Source of the DNA: Eopsaltria australis
Taxonomy: Eukaryota; Chordata; Aves; Passeriformes; Petroicidae
Assembly: GCA_034509425.1 (NCBI GenBank)
Contig: JAVTVJ010000787.1
Span: 124,001 to 188,000, forward strand
DNA: 64,000 nt
Reading direction: 5' to 3'
Part shown: positions 1 through 11,155 of the stretch, piece by piece
Position numbering within the stretch: the first letter of the stretch is position 1
Layout: each line of letters starts with the position of its first letter
The notes under the pieces: generated by a model
What the model saw: only the letters and a program-made list of their open reading frames with translations
What the model was told of the DNA's origin: nothing
The model's database searches: none
Translations under genes and position numbers: made by a program

Positions 1-140
1 TTTGGCAGATCAGGTGCCTGCAGACGCAGCAGTTTTGGGGTTATCCCTGCAGTTCACTTTGCAAGAGCAAACTCAGTGTTCCAACATCAGCTCACTGCTG
101 GCTGGAGCTGCTCCTGCTCAGGCTGCTGGGGAAGCCCTGA

Positions 141-535
141 AAACGTCTGGGACAGCACCACAGGAGGTGGGGACTCAGTTTGTTATACCTGGGAGCTCCA
201 TTGGTGCTGGTTTGGGAGTGAACACCTCCCAGGCATGCCGGAGGATGCCTTTAGCACCCCTGGCATCCCTGGTGGAGCTGCCAGCCTGCAATGCCCAGCA
301 GCTCTGAGCAACCCCAGCTCAGAAACGTTTGAAAACGTTTGGGACAGCACCACAAGAGGTGAGGACTCAGTTTGTTATACCTGGGAATTCCATTGGTGCT
401 GATTTGGGAGTGAACACCTCCCAGGCATGCTGGAGGACGCCTTTAGCACCCCTGGCATCCCTGGTGGAGCTGCCAGCCTGCAATGCCCAGCAGCTCTGAG
501 CAACCCCAGCTCAGAAACGTTTGAAAACGTTTGAG
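141..535. repeat. 192-bp tandem duplication (two copies)
   Basis: Two head-to-tail copies of about 192 bp differ at only a few positions. The landmark GGACAGCACCAC recurs at about 150 and 342, and the first bases of a third copy (GAAAACGTTTG) appear near 522. Both copies carry the same GAAACGTTTGAAAACGTTTG junction motif. No known repeat family is recognised. Confidence 0.85.
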
Positions 536-2084
536 CACCAGAATTGTGGCTGTTGGGACGTGAGGGAATGTGAGGTGGCAGGGACAGATGGAGTTCTGGA
601 GAGGAGCTGGAGTCACAGGCTGGCACTGCCTGGGCTCTGCTCTGGGGAAGGGACCTCGCTTCAACTGGGATTGCTTTAGCAAAGGGAAAAATGAATTTTT
701 TTCCTCAGTCTGCTCCTACAAACAATTCCTGGGCCCTGGGAAGTGGAAGCTCAGTTGGTTGTGGGCAGCTGGAGTGGCAGGAAAGCAGCTCAGTTCTCAG
801 CTGCCTCCGAGGATGTGGATCCCTGTCCTTCTGCTCCCTCCTTCCACTGCTTGACCTCCCTCGTGGTGAAAAACCTTCTTGTGTCAGGCAGGAGTTTTCC
901 ATGTGCCAGCCAGAGTCTTGCTGTCTTTCTGAGGTCTGGCTCCACCTTTCTTACACCCTGCAGGCAGCAGCAAGGTCTCTCCTTTGCCTTTTCTTCTCCA
1001 GGCTCACATCCACCCTCAGCCTCTCCTTGCTCCAGCATCCTGGTGGCCTTCCCTGAACTCCTTTCTTGTACTGGGGAGCCCAAACTGGAGCAGCTCTCCA
1101 TTGCCAGTGCACTTGGGAGCTTTTTTTTTTTTTGGAGGGAAGTTGGTTCTCCTTGGGTTTTGCCTTTCAAAAAGCTCCTTCAGGGCGTTTTGGGAAGCTC
1201 AGGTGGGCAGTGTGTGCCCTTCCCAGGCTGTGCTGCCTCCCCACAGCTTCTCTACTCACTGCAGGCCAGGAAGGAAAGGTTCTGTTCAGCTCCCCCAGTG
1301 ACTTAACCCACCATAAAGGCCCATTTTTAATCACCTTTCTGCCAGCTCCACTCAGCACCCAGGGCTGACACAGAGCAGTGTTGTCATCTGGGAAGTGGCT
1401 GCTGGCACCAAACCAAGTGGCACTTTGAACTTGTCCCAACTGGGGGCTGAGCAGCATTAAAATGTGATGGTTAAACATGTCCACTGCCATTCCAGGGGTT
1501 CCTGGCCACCCCCAGCTCCACCTGGAGGTTCTGCTTGTGCCTTGGGAAGGGCACCTAGAGGGGGTCTGCAGGGCAGTTTGGGAATAGCTGCACACTGGAT
1601 TGGGGCTGCTGGCTCAGGTGGGGATTCCTTCAGTGACCCCATCTCAGGCTCTGAAACTGCTCCTCCAACATCTGAGACGAGGGAGTGGAGATGAGACAGG
1701 TAAAATTTACACTGAGCAGCCCCAGGTGCACTTGGAGTACCTGGAGGAGGAGTCACAGACCTGTCCTGGGTGTGATCCTGGCTCTTCTCAGACCTGGGAA
1801 TGTGCCTGGTCCCTGCCTGCTCTGGTGCCCCCAGTCTGGGTTTGGTCCTGGGGGGTCTGAGCCTGTCCCCAGCAGCCTCCCAGTGCCAGGGGTGTGACTC
1901 CAGACTGGCACCAGGACCAAGAGGGCTGGGGACACTTGGAGGGCTCTTGTCCAGGGAAAGCTCCCTTTTTGCTTTCCTGTTTCCTTTAGGATTAAAGTTG
2001 TCCTCCTTGGGCTGGGAACAGGGAATGTTTGTCAAGTTTACGAGGGCTTTTAGAGAGGCTTTTAGAAGGAACATCCCATCCCTG

Positions 2085-2320
2085 CTTTTATAGGGTTGAG
2101 ATAAGATTATCTTTGCTTTAACACCAATTAAAGCAGGAAGGGTTTATAGGATTAGGGGTTTTCCATCAGTGAAACTTTGATGTCACCACTTGCCTGCTTG
2201 GTTTGTACCTTGAAACCCTTGGGAAGTGTTCCTGTAATGGTTAACGTTGCTTCCCTGCCAGGCAGGAGCTTTGGGAAACAATTAAACAAGACCAAACAAA
2301 GTAAGAAAATGTGAAGGTCC
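2085..2320. promoter_or_regulatory. candidate intronic regulatory element with paired GATA motifs
   Basis: This is non-repetitive sequence, lower in GC than its flanks. It holds head-to-head GATA sites (GATAAGATTATC) near 2,100, a TTAAAG-type motif pair and a TTAACG motif. Enhancer function is inferred from motif clustering alone; cross-species conservation was not tested. Confidence 0.2.
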
Positions 2321-2467
2321 TGGATTCTTCAGGGGACCTCTTGGAGGAAGCTGGCTCAGAGCAGTCACTGTGTGAGTCTGCAGAGCTTCAGCGCTGATGT
2401 CAAGAGAAAAGGGATGTGCTGCTGGCCTGAGCTGCGTGTTTAAAATAAGAATATCAAATTGTAAACT

Positions 2468-2935
2468 CCCAGAATGGTTTGGGTTGGAAGGGGACCTTAA
2501 AGCTCATCCCTGCCATGTACAGGGACACCTTGCACAATCCCAGGTTCCTCCAAGCCCTGGCCAGCCTGGTCTTGGGCACTTCCAGGGATCCAGGGGCAGC
2601 CACAGCTTCTCTGGGCACCCTGGGCCAGGGCCTCACTGCCCTCAAAGAGAAGAATTTCTTCCCAATCTCCCATCCATCCCTGCCCTCTGGCAGTGGGAAG
2701 CCATTCCCTGTGTCCTGTCCCTCCATCCCTTGTCCCCAGTCCCTCTCCAGCTCTCCTGGAGCCCCTTTAGGCACTGGAGGGGGCTCTGAGGTGTCCCTGG
2801 AGCCTTCTCCTCTCCAGGAGAACACCCCCAGCTCTCCCAGCCTGGCTCCAGAGGTGCTCCAGCCCTCAGAGCTTCTCTGTGGCTTTCTCTGGACTCACTC
2901 CAGCAGCTCCTCCCTGTGCTGGGACCCCAGGGATG
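2468..2935 (-). mobile_element. CR1 LINE 3' fragment
   Basis: Read on +, it starts with the CR1 3'-end signature in antisense (AGAATGGTTTGGGTTGGAAG) and continues through the usual landmarks: ACCTTCC-type segment, TTCCAGGGATCCAGGGGCAG, TCTCTCCAGCTCTCC and GTGCTGGGACCCCAGGG. The element is therefore inserted on the minus strand and 5'-truncated, as is usual for CR1. Confidence 0.9.
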
Positions 2936-3412
2936 AAAGCAGTGCCCCAGTGCTCCCCCATTCCATGGTAGCTCCCAGTCAGTGCTGTTTCCCAGCTCTG
3001 GTTCCTCCTGTGTGTGCCAAGCTGCCCACACAAGGTTTGGAGGTGGGCACTGTGCAGGCACTGGCAGCATCCTGCTCCCCCCGTGCCTGGCACTGGGATT
3101 GCTCCTGGACCAGCATCACCTGCCATTCCTGGGCTGGGGAATGTCCTGCTGCAGGAGAGCACGGAGCTGCTGAGCTTGGCCCTGGAGCAGCTGCATCCTG
3201 GGCTGCTCTTCAGGTGCCTGCAGGAGCCAGGAGCTTGGAGGCATCTGCTGCCAGCAGCAGTGTGCTCCTGAGCTCTGAACTCACCCCCTGCTTTCCCAAG
3301 GAGCCCTCTGGAAGCGTGCACTGAGCTGAGCCTCAGGGCTGCAGCCAGCCCTGCTCTGCAGCAGAGTGATGGACACACTGATCCCTCCCATCTCCTTGGG
3401 GTAGGAGTGAGA

Positions 3413-3890
3413 ATCATGGAATCATTCGGGCTGGAAAAGCTCTCTGAGATTGAATCCAGCTGTTAACCCAGCACTGCCAGGGCCACCACTAACCCAGCGT
3501 GTCCCCAGCTGCCACATTCACGTGGTTTTTGAGCACTTTTCAAGCATGGTGACTCCACTGGGCAGCCTGTGCCAATACCTGACCAACCTTTCCATGACAA
3601 AAATTTCCTTATTTTCAATCTAAGCCTCCCCAGGTGCAATTTGAAACTGTTTCCTCTTGTTCTTTCGCTTGTTACCTGGGAGAGAAGACCGACCCCAGAT
3701 AGGGACAGGGAAATCCTCTCCCCTGGTGTCTGGATGGCCCTGACAGAATAAATGCTGGATTTTGCTCCTCTCCATCCATACTCTGAGGATGCTGGTGACA
3801 TCCCAGCCCCTCACGCTCAGGCAGGGCCAGAAAACTTCCCATTTCTCTTTAAGAGCCCGTGACAGGCTGGGGAGGCTGAACCAGGCTGGC
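3413..3890 (-). mobile_element. CR1 LINE fragment, older subfamily
   Basis: It starts AATCATGGAATCATTCGGGC and follows the CR1 subfamily that reads GCCACCACTAACCC, GTCCCCAGCTGCCACATTCA, TGGGCAGCCTGTGCCAA and GTTACCTGGGAGAGAAGACC. It is more diverged than the copy at 2.5-2.9 kb, so probably an older insertion. Confidence 0.85.
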
Positions 3891-5266
3891 TGGGCAGGTA
3901 AGAAATTCCAGGCGTTTCTCTGTGACAGCCAAATCCCGTCAGCACTGATGGATGTGCCCTCCCCCCACCCCCAGCAGGACAGGGGGACTCGCAGGTGCGT
4001 TGCCCACAGGTGTGCTGGGCTCACCAGATGCCTGAACTTGGGAGCAGTGCTGGAAGGGAGGTGACCTTGTGAACCCTGGGAACCTGCAAGGGGAAAATTG
4101 ACTGGGAAGCTGCGAGCGTGGAGCCTCTCCCAGGTGAGAGGGAGAGCTCAGCTTTGCTCACTGAGAGGGAGCTGGCAGGGCTGGGATGAGGCTGCTCCTG
4201 CCCGAGGCTGGGGATGCTCTCAGGAGAGCAGGGAGCTCTACCTGCCTGCATTTGGTGTGGGATGAGCACTCTTGGTTTGTCCCATGGTGTCCCAAGGCTG
4301 GACCTTTGATCCTTGGCATTTGGAGCTTTGGGCTGAGGACAGCCTGGCCAGAGGTTGGGGTGTATTTGCCCCTTGCAGGACCTTGCAGAGTGGGCATCAC
4401 TGTGCCCTGTCCTTCCCAAACCTCTGTGATGCCCCAGCACCAAGGCCCTGTCACAGCCCCGTGCTGTCCCAGCACTGCCCCTCTTCCCAGGGACCAAGGG
4501 ACACAGGAGATGATGCTGAGAATGAAATGTGGGCTCTTAAACCATGAGCTGTGGGTAGGCAGGGCACACTGGAAGTCCTTGGCAGGGCACTTTTAAGGGA
4601 GCTGTGCCTGAAGGAGCCTGGGGTGCAGCTGGGGTGGGGACTGTGGGGTTTGGGGTGCTGGCACCTCCAGCTGTGAGGCCTCTGGGCAGGTGATGGGACC
4701 CAGGTGATCTCCTGGAGCTGCTGGTGAGGTGCAGGGTGCTGTCTGTGAGCCAGGGGGATGCTTTTGCAGCCTGTGCTGTCTCTCCTCCATTCCCATCCCA
4801 TGGAGAATGAAGAGGCTAAACAGGAACATTTGCACTGGGACCTTTCCCTGTACTGGCAATCCTGAATCCGCATGGTGGAGGTTCCCCTCCAGTTAATCTC
4901 ATTTAACCCTGTTTTCCCTCCTGCATTTCCCTGCCCTGCTCTCCAAATGCTGTCAGAGCTGTTGGCAGTGACAGCACCTGGCAGTGGCATTAATTGCTTA
5001 TCTGAGGGTGAGGTAACAGCGTGGGCTGCTAATTAAATTTATCCCTAAGGAAACCAGAGGGCCCTTGTGGCCCTAGGAAGGGCGAGTGCAGAGAGCTGGC
5101 ACCTGCAGGTCCCGGCTCCTCGCTCTTCCCAAGCCAGCTCCAGGATCCAAAGGCTCAGGTGTCACCACCTGGGTCCCCTTCCCTGCGGCTCTCACCAGGC
5201 TGGGGACACCAGGGGAGAATTGGAAGTGGATCCAAAGGCACTTTGGGTTTTCCAAAGGTCACCCTT

Positions 5267-5432
5267 TATCCCTGGAGGGCAATTATGGTACCAGTGGCTC
5301 TGCCATCACCACTGCAGGAGTTTCCCAGCATCACTGGGGTCACAGGGGACAGATGGACCTTTAAATGCCCTGCTGCTTCACAGATCCACGGATGGCTGTG
5401 GGGATGGGTGGGGTGCAGCTCTGAAGAGCATA
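5267..5432 (+). repeat. inverted-repeat arm, left
   Basis: About 165 bp match the reverse complement of 6,849-7,011 at roughly 94% by eye. The shared core includes CACCACTGCAGGAGTTTCCC and CCACGGATGGCTGTGGGGAT. The outer end corresponds to one unit of the 102-bp array at 6.95-7.55 kb, so this arm looks like an array unit plus flank in opposite orientation. Confidence 0.9.
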
Positions 5433-5508
5433 ACTGTGGCACTCATTCCATGTGGGGTCAGAGTGTGAGCAGCACCCGTGGAGTGGTTGTGGGGTGATGA
5501 GGGGAGCA

Positions 5509-6035
5509 GGGAGGGACCCCCAGAGCATGGAGGAGGGATCCCAAAAGCATGAAGAGGGACCTCCAAACCCACAGAGGAGGGCAAGAGGCAGGCTGTGGGA
5601 CAGGGACCCCAAGAGCATGGAGGAGGGATCCCAAAAGCATGGAGGAGGGATCCCAAAAGCATGGAGGAGGGATCCCAAAAGTATGGAGAAGGGATCCCAA
5701 GAGCATGAACAGGGACCTCCAAACCCACAGAGGAGGGTGAGAGGCAGGCTGTGGAATCCCAATCTTGGGAGGGTTCCCAAGAGCATGGAAGAGGGATCCC
5801 AAAAGCATGAAGAGGCACCTCCAAACCCACAGAGGAGGGCGAGAGGCAGGCTGTGGGACAGGGACCCCAAGGGCATGGAGGAGGGATCCCAAAAGCATGG
5901 AGGAGGGATCCCAAGAGCATGAAGAGGCACCTCCAAACCCACAGAGGAGGGCGAGAGGCAGGCTGTGGGACAGGGACCCCAAGGGCATGGAGGAGGGGTC
6001 CCAAAAGCATGAAGAGGGACCCCCAAACCCCCTGG
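5509..6035. repeat. 21-bp minisatellite with higher-order units
   Basis: The basic unit is GGATCCCAAAAGCATGGAGGA (21 bp) with small variants, interleaved with a longer block containing AACCCACAGAGGAGGG and GAGGCAGGCTGTGGGACAGG. The composite repeats four times at about 5,560, 5,730, 5,830 and 5,940. Unit length divisible by three keeps several frames open in both directions; this is repeat structure, not evidence of a gene. Confidence 0.9.
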
Positions 6036-6654
6036 CAGGATGTGGCCAAGGGGACTGGCCCCAGGTCCTGCAGGGAAGCTGCAGAGCCAGCCCTACAGGG
6101 AGAAAGGAGCCAGTGGGGAGATAAGGCTGGGGATTGAAGGCTCCTGGCAGAGCCAGGGCTGCCTGGATTCCATCAGCCTTTAAAAATGCCTCGCTGCACT
6201 TCAGGGATCCTTGCTGCCAGGAGAAACAGGGCCAGGCAGAGGGGGTGAGGAGGATCCTCCCTTCCTCAGAGCCCTCAGCACGGGCTCAAGGTGCCATTTG
6301 AGGAACTTTTATTGCAGGAGGGAGCTCAGAGCTGTTCCCAGGAGGGGCCTGGGGTGGGCTCTGAAGGCCAGGGCAGTTTGGGATGCAGAGGAGCCTGGCT
6401 GGAGCCTGCCCAGCTCTCATTGGATTAATTAAACAGTTGGTTAGAGAGAGGCAGTGAGACACAAGGAGCAGGGAGCCCCTGTGTGGCCCCTCCTGCCTGC
6501 ACATTTGGCCAGAGGCTTTCCCTGAGCCATGGAATGCCTTTCCCTGCTGAGCTGCCCCGGGACAGGAGGGCTGGAAGCTTGGTGCCAGCAGCAGAGGTGG
6601 CCCTGCCTCCCACATCCTGGCGTGGTCCTGTGCAGGGAGGGCAGGATCCTTCCC

Positions 6655-6735
6655 ATGGCATTCCCTCCCCTTTCAGGAGCTGGATCCTTTGTGGGTCCCC
6701 TCCAGCTCAGTTTATTCTGTGATTCTGTCATTCCC
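6655..6735 (+). mobile_element. CR1 3' end fragment (short)
   Basis: It ends with CR1-like text: GGATCCTTTGTGGGTCCC, CCAGCTCAG and then ATTCTGTGATTCTGT, matching the short ATTCTATG-type terminal repeats of CR1. Only about 80 bp remain. Confidence 0.6.
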
Positions 6736-6848
6736 AAAGCACCGCCACCTTTGCATGCCCTGGAAATGAGGGGATGGGAAACAAGGAAGCCCTGGTGCTG
6801 CTGAGTGTTCCCAGCCTTGCTGGAGAGAGCCACAGCTCCAGGCTGCCC

Positions 6849-7011
6849 TCAGAGCTGCACCCCACCCATCCCCACAGCCATCCGTGGATCTGTGAAACAG
6901 CAAGGCATTTAAAGGTCCATCTGTCCCCTGTGACCCCAGTGATGCTGGGAAACTCCTGCAGTGGTGATTCCAGAGCCATTGGCACCAAAATTGCCCTCCA
7001 GGGGTGAAGGA
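6849..7011 (-). repeat. inverted-repeat arm, right
   Basis: This is the reverse complement of 5,267-5,432, with about ten differences across about 165 bp. It abuts the 102-bp array directly. The 1.4-kb interval between the arms contains the 21-bp minisatellite and a CR1 scrap. Confidence 0.9.
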
Positions 7012-7545
7012 TGCTCGGATAAAGCAGAAATTTCTGTGCTGGAGGTGGGGGAAACTGCTGCAATGGTGATGGCAAAGCCATTGGCATCATAATTGTCCTC
7101 CAGGAGTGAAGGATGCTCAGATAAACAAGAAATTTTGGTGCTGGAGGTGTGAGAAACTGCTGCAATGGTGATGGCAGAGCCACTGATACCATAATTGCCA
7201 TCCAGGGATGAAGGATGCTTGGATAAAGCAGAAATTTTAATGCTGGAGGTGTGAGAAACTGCTGCAATGGTGATGGCAGAGCCACTGGCACCATAATGGC
7301 CCTCCAGGGGTGAAGGATGCTTGGATAAAGCAGAAATTTGGGTGCTGGAGGTGGGGGAAACTGCTGCAATGGTGATGGCAGAGCCATTGGCACCATAATT
7401 GTCCTCCAGGGGTGAAGGATGCTCAGATAAACAAGAAATTTTGGTGCTGAAGGTGGGGGAAATTGCTGCAATGGTGATGGCAGGGCCATTGGCACCATAA
7501 ATTGCTCTCCAGGGATGAAGGATGCTCGGATAAAGCAGAAATTTC
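6950..7545. repeat. 102-bp tandem array, about six units
   Basis: The landmark GGGTGAAGGATGCTCGGATA (with variants) recurs at about 7,000, 7,102, 7,204, 7,306, 7,408 and 7,513. Each unit also carries GAAACTGCTGCAATGGTGAT. A period of 102 bp is 34 codons, so a 332-codon minus-strand frame stays open across the array; its residues simply repeat every 34 positions. Confidence 0.95.
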
Positions 7546-7649
7546 TGTGCTTTCACTGTTTCAATTCCCTCTTCCCAAGCAGGAATTCCCAGGGATGTCC
7601 TTGCTGCAGGCCTGAGGAAAAGCAGCAATGTCCCAGAGCTGCTGTCACC

Positions 7650-7878
7650 TCCCAGGGCAGAAAACTGGGCTGTCCTCATGGCTGGACATGAGGAAAAGGT
7701 TCTTCCCCCGAGGGTGGTGGGGGCACTGCCAGGCTCCCCAAGGCTGCCAGAGCCCCAGGAGAATTTGGAAAATGCTCCCAGGCACAGGGTGGCATTGTTG
7801 GAATGTCTGGGTAGGGCCAGGAGTGGGATTGATGATCCTTCTGGGTCCCTTCCAGGATATTCCATGATTCTGTGATGC
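7650..7878 (+). mobile_element. CR1 LINE 3' fragment
   Basis: Sense-strand CR1 text: GGACATGAGGAAAAGGTTCT, a GGCACTGCCAGGCTCCCC segment, GGTGGCATTGTTGGAATGTC and the terminus CCATGATTCTGTGATG. It is followed by unique sequence in which nothing is recognised up to 9,488, apart from A/C- and T/C-rich simple tracts near 8,895-8,940. Confidence 0.85.
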
Positions 7879-9487
7879 TTTCCAGCACATGGTGAGGACG
7901 TTCCCATTGTTCAGGCAGGAGGGGGTCCAGCCCCCGTGTGAAGATTTCAGTTTTGATTTGCTGTTTGCTCTGGAAACAAGGAATTGGGTGGATTCCAAAA
8001 GAAAAGCTGTTTTCTCACCCAGGGGAAGACCTGGAGGGAGCAGAACAGTTTTGAGCACAGCATTTATTTATTTATTTGACTTCTGGAGGTTGTCGTTGCT
8101 TGAGAAAAATAAATCAATAAAAGAAAGGACTTTGCCTCAATTTTCAGTGATTTTCCTGTCTTTCCACATGATTTCAGAACATTTAACTTTGGAGAAGTTC
8201 TGATTTTTCCAGGATTATTTTATCCCATGCAGGACCTACTGGGGAGGAAGGAATTAGCCAGAACTCCTGGCCATGTTTTGGTGGCTCATGCAAAGAGTTT
8301 CAGTGTCCCAGCTTGGGATTTTTGAGGAACAACCACTGAGCCCCAGTTTTTATCCCTCTCCAGCCACTGACCTGTGCCAGGGCTAATGCAGGGAATGTTT
8401 TTATCCCTTGGAGCAGTCACTCTGCAACTGGGCACTTTTTGGATGTCTTGATGCAGAAGCAGCATTATAGGAAAGTAGCTATTTTTAAAATAAACCTCAG
8501 GAGGGTGAAAGAGGCCCCTGTCTGAAACCATCCTTGCTGTCAGACCACAGCAATTTTATGTGTTGGTCTTTTGTGTGTCTCAAATATTGGTATTAGTGCA
8601 GGAAGCCTGTTATCATGTCTCCATCACCTCTGGGGAATGCAGAACTGCCCAGCCATCAGCTTGACTCCCTCTGAGATGGGCTGGGCCCGAGGGAACTGCG
8701 TTGGGAATGGGATTGAACGGGTGAGGGATCAATGGAAAGGTCCAGGAGCATGAGGAGAATCCAGTTGTTCAGCAGCTCCTTTGACCAGCAGAGGAAGGAG
8801 GGGCTGTGCAAACGGGAAGGCTGATGGAATTTTTCTGTAGAACTTTTCTCATTGGAAACTCAGAATAATTCTGGAGAAAAGGAGATGAAAAGTGAAAAAA
8901 AAACCCAAAAAAACCCCTTCTTTTCTTCCTTTTCTTCCCCAAATATGAAATAGCTCCTTCTTAGCACTGGCTCTTGCTCACAGCAACCCCAGCGAATGCT
9001 TTTCCCAGGCTGTTTTCTGATCTGCCTCATTCCTGGGAGCCTTGGCAGGCGACTGAAGGAGAAGTTTGTTAAACTTGTTCCAGCACAGGAACCACCTGCC
9101 TCCCCCCAGGCTCTTCATGCTGTGTCAGAATTACCAGCAGCAGAAAGTCACAACAGGAGTAACCAGGGAGGAATGCTCTGAGCTGAGCTTTTCCTTGGGC
9201 TCTGGTGATCCTTGGAAAGGACTTTGTGGTGTTGAGAGCTTTGCAGAGCTGTTTTTATCCATGAGTGCTGGGTCACAGCTTGGTCCTGCCTTCACCACCA
9301 TCTGCTGTAGGCACCACACACCCCCATGTCCACCCTGTGGGGCTGGACACACGTGGGGTTGAGTGGCTGCTGCTTGTGGAGCATCTTCTTCACCCTGTGA
9401 GGGGCTCAGGGAGAGCCCAGCCTGCTGCTGCTGCTGCTCAGCAGAACCAGCCATTTATTAGTCATTAATATTTATTAATAATTTATT

Positions 9488-9600
9488 AATATTGAGTCAT
9501 AAAATCCTTGAGGTTGGAAATGCCTCCTAGGATCATCAGCCCAGCACTTCCATGGCCACCACTAAGCCATGTCCCCAGGTGCCACATCTACAGAGTCGTG
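9488..9600 (-). mobile_element. CR1 fragment, older subfamily
   Basis: It reads GAGTCATAAAATCCTTGAGG, CCATGGCCACCACTAAGCC and CCCAGGTGCCACATCTACA, the same subfamily as the copy at 3.4-3.9 kb, truncated after about 110 bp. It follows an AT-rich ATTTATTAATA run at 9,455-9,492. Confidence 0.8.
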
Positions 9601-9867
9601 AAGACAAAACTGTGGAGAGTTGCAGAAGGAATCTTTCTGTGCTTGGATAACTCAGAGGAAGCCAAACAGAGCTCAACCAAACTTTTCCAAAGCACTCAGG
9701 GCTGGCAGGAGAACAAGCAGCATCCACTGCAGCCCTCTGGGATGCTGTTTCCAAAAATATGTGAGGCTGTCTGGCAGTGTGAGGGAGAGTGGCCAGGGAA
9801 TGAGAAGGCAATTGGAATTCAAAAGGCTTGAGGTGATAAAAACGGGAGAAAACAACCCCAGGTTCAT

Positions 9868-9935
9868 GGAATGGTGGAATCACAGAATGGCTTGGGTTTG
9901 GAGGTGCATTAAAGGCCATCTGCCGTGGGCAGGGG
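9868..9935 (-). mobile_element. CR1 3' end scrap
   Basis: A GGAATCACAGAATGGCTTGG start is followed by GCATTAAAGGCCATCTGCC and GGGCAGGGGCATCTTCC. This is the antisense CR1 tail, truncated within 70 bp. Confidence 0.7.
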
Positions 9936-10427
9936 CATCTTCCAGTTCAGCCCAGTTCACAGAGGTGAGCTGGGAGTTGGCCCAGTGTCCCTCACAGCTC
10001 AGATCTTGGGGCTTTCACAGTTGGTACAGCGGTGGTTAAAAATAATGTGGGCACTGATGAAAAAAGGAGAGAATAAAACATTGAACGTTGTTGGGCAGCG
10101 TGGAGCACGACAAAGGTTGGGACAACTCCAGAGGGCGTGGACAAGGTGGATGGAGATTGAGTGTCCATTGGCACTGGGAATGTGGGATGGCAGCAGGAAT
10201 GGCAGCTTGGCTTGGAAGCAGAGAGCAGCAGTTCCTTCCTGCAGTGTGGTTGCAGCACAGGGCTCCTTGGGGGTGAAACAGGAGATTTGCAGGGAATAAA
10301 AGAATGAGTGAGTGATTTAGTGGAGGAAACACCCACGTGGGGTGCTGAGTGCAAGGAGCTGAATCTTAGCAAGGAGTGGGGGAGTGTTGTGGGCACCACG
10401 TGCACCTGGTTCATGCCCTGCTCCTCG

Positions 10428-10660
10428 TGGAATATCCTGACTTGGAAGGGACCCACAGGGATCAAATCCAACCCTTGACCCTGCACAGACACCCCAACAA
10501 TTCCCACCCTGTGCACCCCTGGGAGCAGTGTCCGAACACTCCTGGCGCTCTGGCAGCCCTGGGGCTGTGCCCGTTCCCTGGGGAGCCTGGGCAGTGCCCA
10601 GCACCCTCTGGGGGAAGAACCTTTCCCTGATATCCAGCCTAAATCCCCCTGACAGTCGCT
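10428..10660 (-). mobile_element. CR1 LINE fragment
   Basis: It contains CTTGGAAGGGACCCACAGGG, CCCTGCACAGACACCCCAAC, CCGAACACTCCTGG and GGGAAGAACCTTTCCCTGAT. It shares subfamily and layout with the copy at 24.8-25.1 kb, from which it differs by scattered substitutions. Confidence 0.85.
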
Positions 10661-10999
10661 GTTGGGGGGAGGATTCTGGTGTCCATGGTCTGACCTGGGA
10701 CAGGCACTCACATCTTATGTGGCAATGGCTAAAAATCCCTTCTGCATTCCTACAATCCCTGTTGTGCACTCCTGGTTGTGGAATAGGGACAGGGGTGTCT
10801 GCATGGGGACCCATCTCTGCAGGAGCCTCCTCAGGGCCTTCCCACCAGCTGCTCCTCCTTCACTGGCTTCACTTCCAGTTGTCAGGATTTCCTTTGGACT
10901 CTGCAAAGCCCCGAGGATTGTTTGGGCAGCAGTGCTGGGCTCCAGGCATCCCCCCCAGCCCCCTTCTCACTGCTCATCACTGCTCTCCTTCTCTTCCAG

Positions 11000-11155
11000 G
11001 CTGCCCCTCGGGAACATTCAAGGCCAGCCAGGGGGATGAAGGCTGTGTCCACTGCCCCATCAACAGCCGGACCACCTCGGAAGGGGCCACGAACTGCGTG
11101 TGCAGAAATGGATATTACCGGGCAGACGCTGACCCCATGGACATGCCGTGCACCA
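11000..11155 (+). CDS. EPHB2: EPHB2 exon 4: cysteine-rich ectodomain segment
   Basis: 156 bp, entering in phase 1 after CTCTTCCAG and leaving in phase 1 at donor GTACGT. It encodes [16 protein letters not shown], then [15 protein letters not shown] and [18 protein letters not shown]. The regularly spaced cysteines form the EGF/TNFR-like module between the ephrin-binding domain and FN3-1. Compared with mammalian EPHB2 there are only conservative changes near the end (ADADPMDMP). The donor lies about 30 bp before a long pyrimidine array. Confidence 0.97.

Larger units (their letters stand above)
1..10999 (+). other. EPHB2: EPHB2 intron 3 (3' part, begins before window)
   Basis: No coding exon is recognisable before the acceptor ending at 10,999. 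Open frames here lack splice context and any family similarity I know. Contents: the 192-bp duplication near the left edge, CR1 fragments, an inverted repeat bracketing a 21-bp minisatellite, and a 102-bp tandem array. Two short non-repeat stretches look regulatory rather than coding: 2,085-2,320 and 4,985-5,050 (the latter with clustered TTAAT/TAATTA motifs). The intron assignment rests only on exon 4 beginning in phase 1, which requires an upstream exon. Confidence 0.8.

Noticed and set aside
5361..6049. Minus-strand 220-codon frames with repeated SSMLLGSL-type text
   Set aside because: 21-bp minisatellite artefact.
5509..7545. CRISPR-like regular repeats
   Set aside because: Units are contiguous tandem repeats without unique spacers, and the DNA is vertebrate.
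6909..7907. 332-codon minus-strand frame
   Set aside because: Created by the 102-bp period and running into a CR1; kept only as a low-interest observation.
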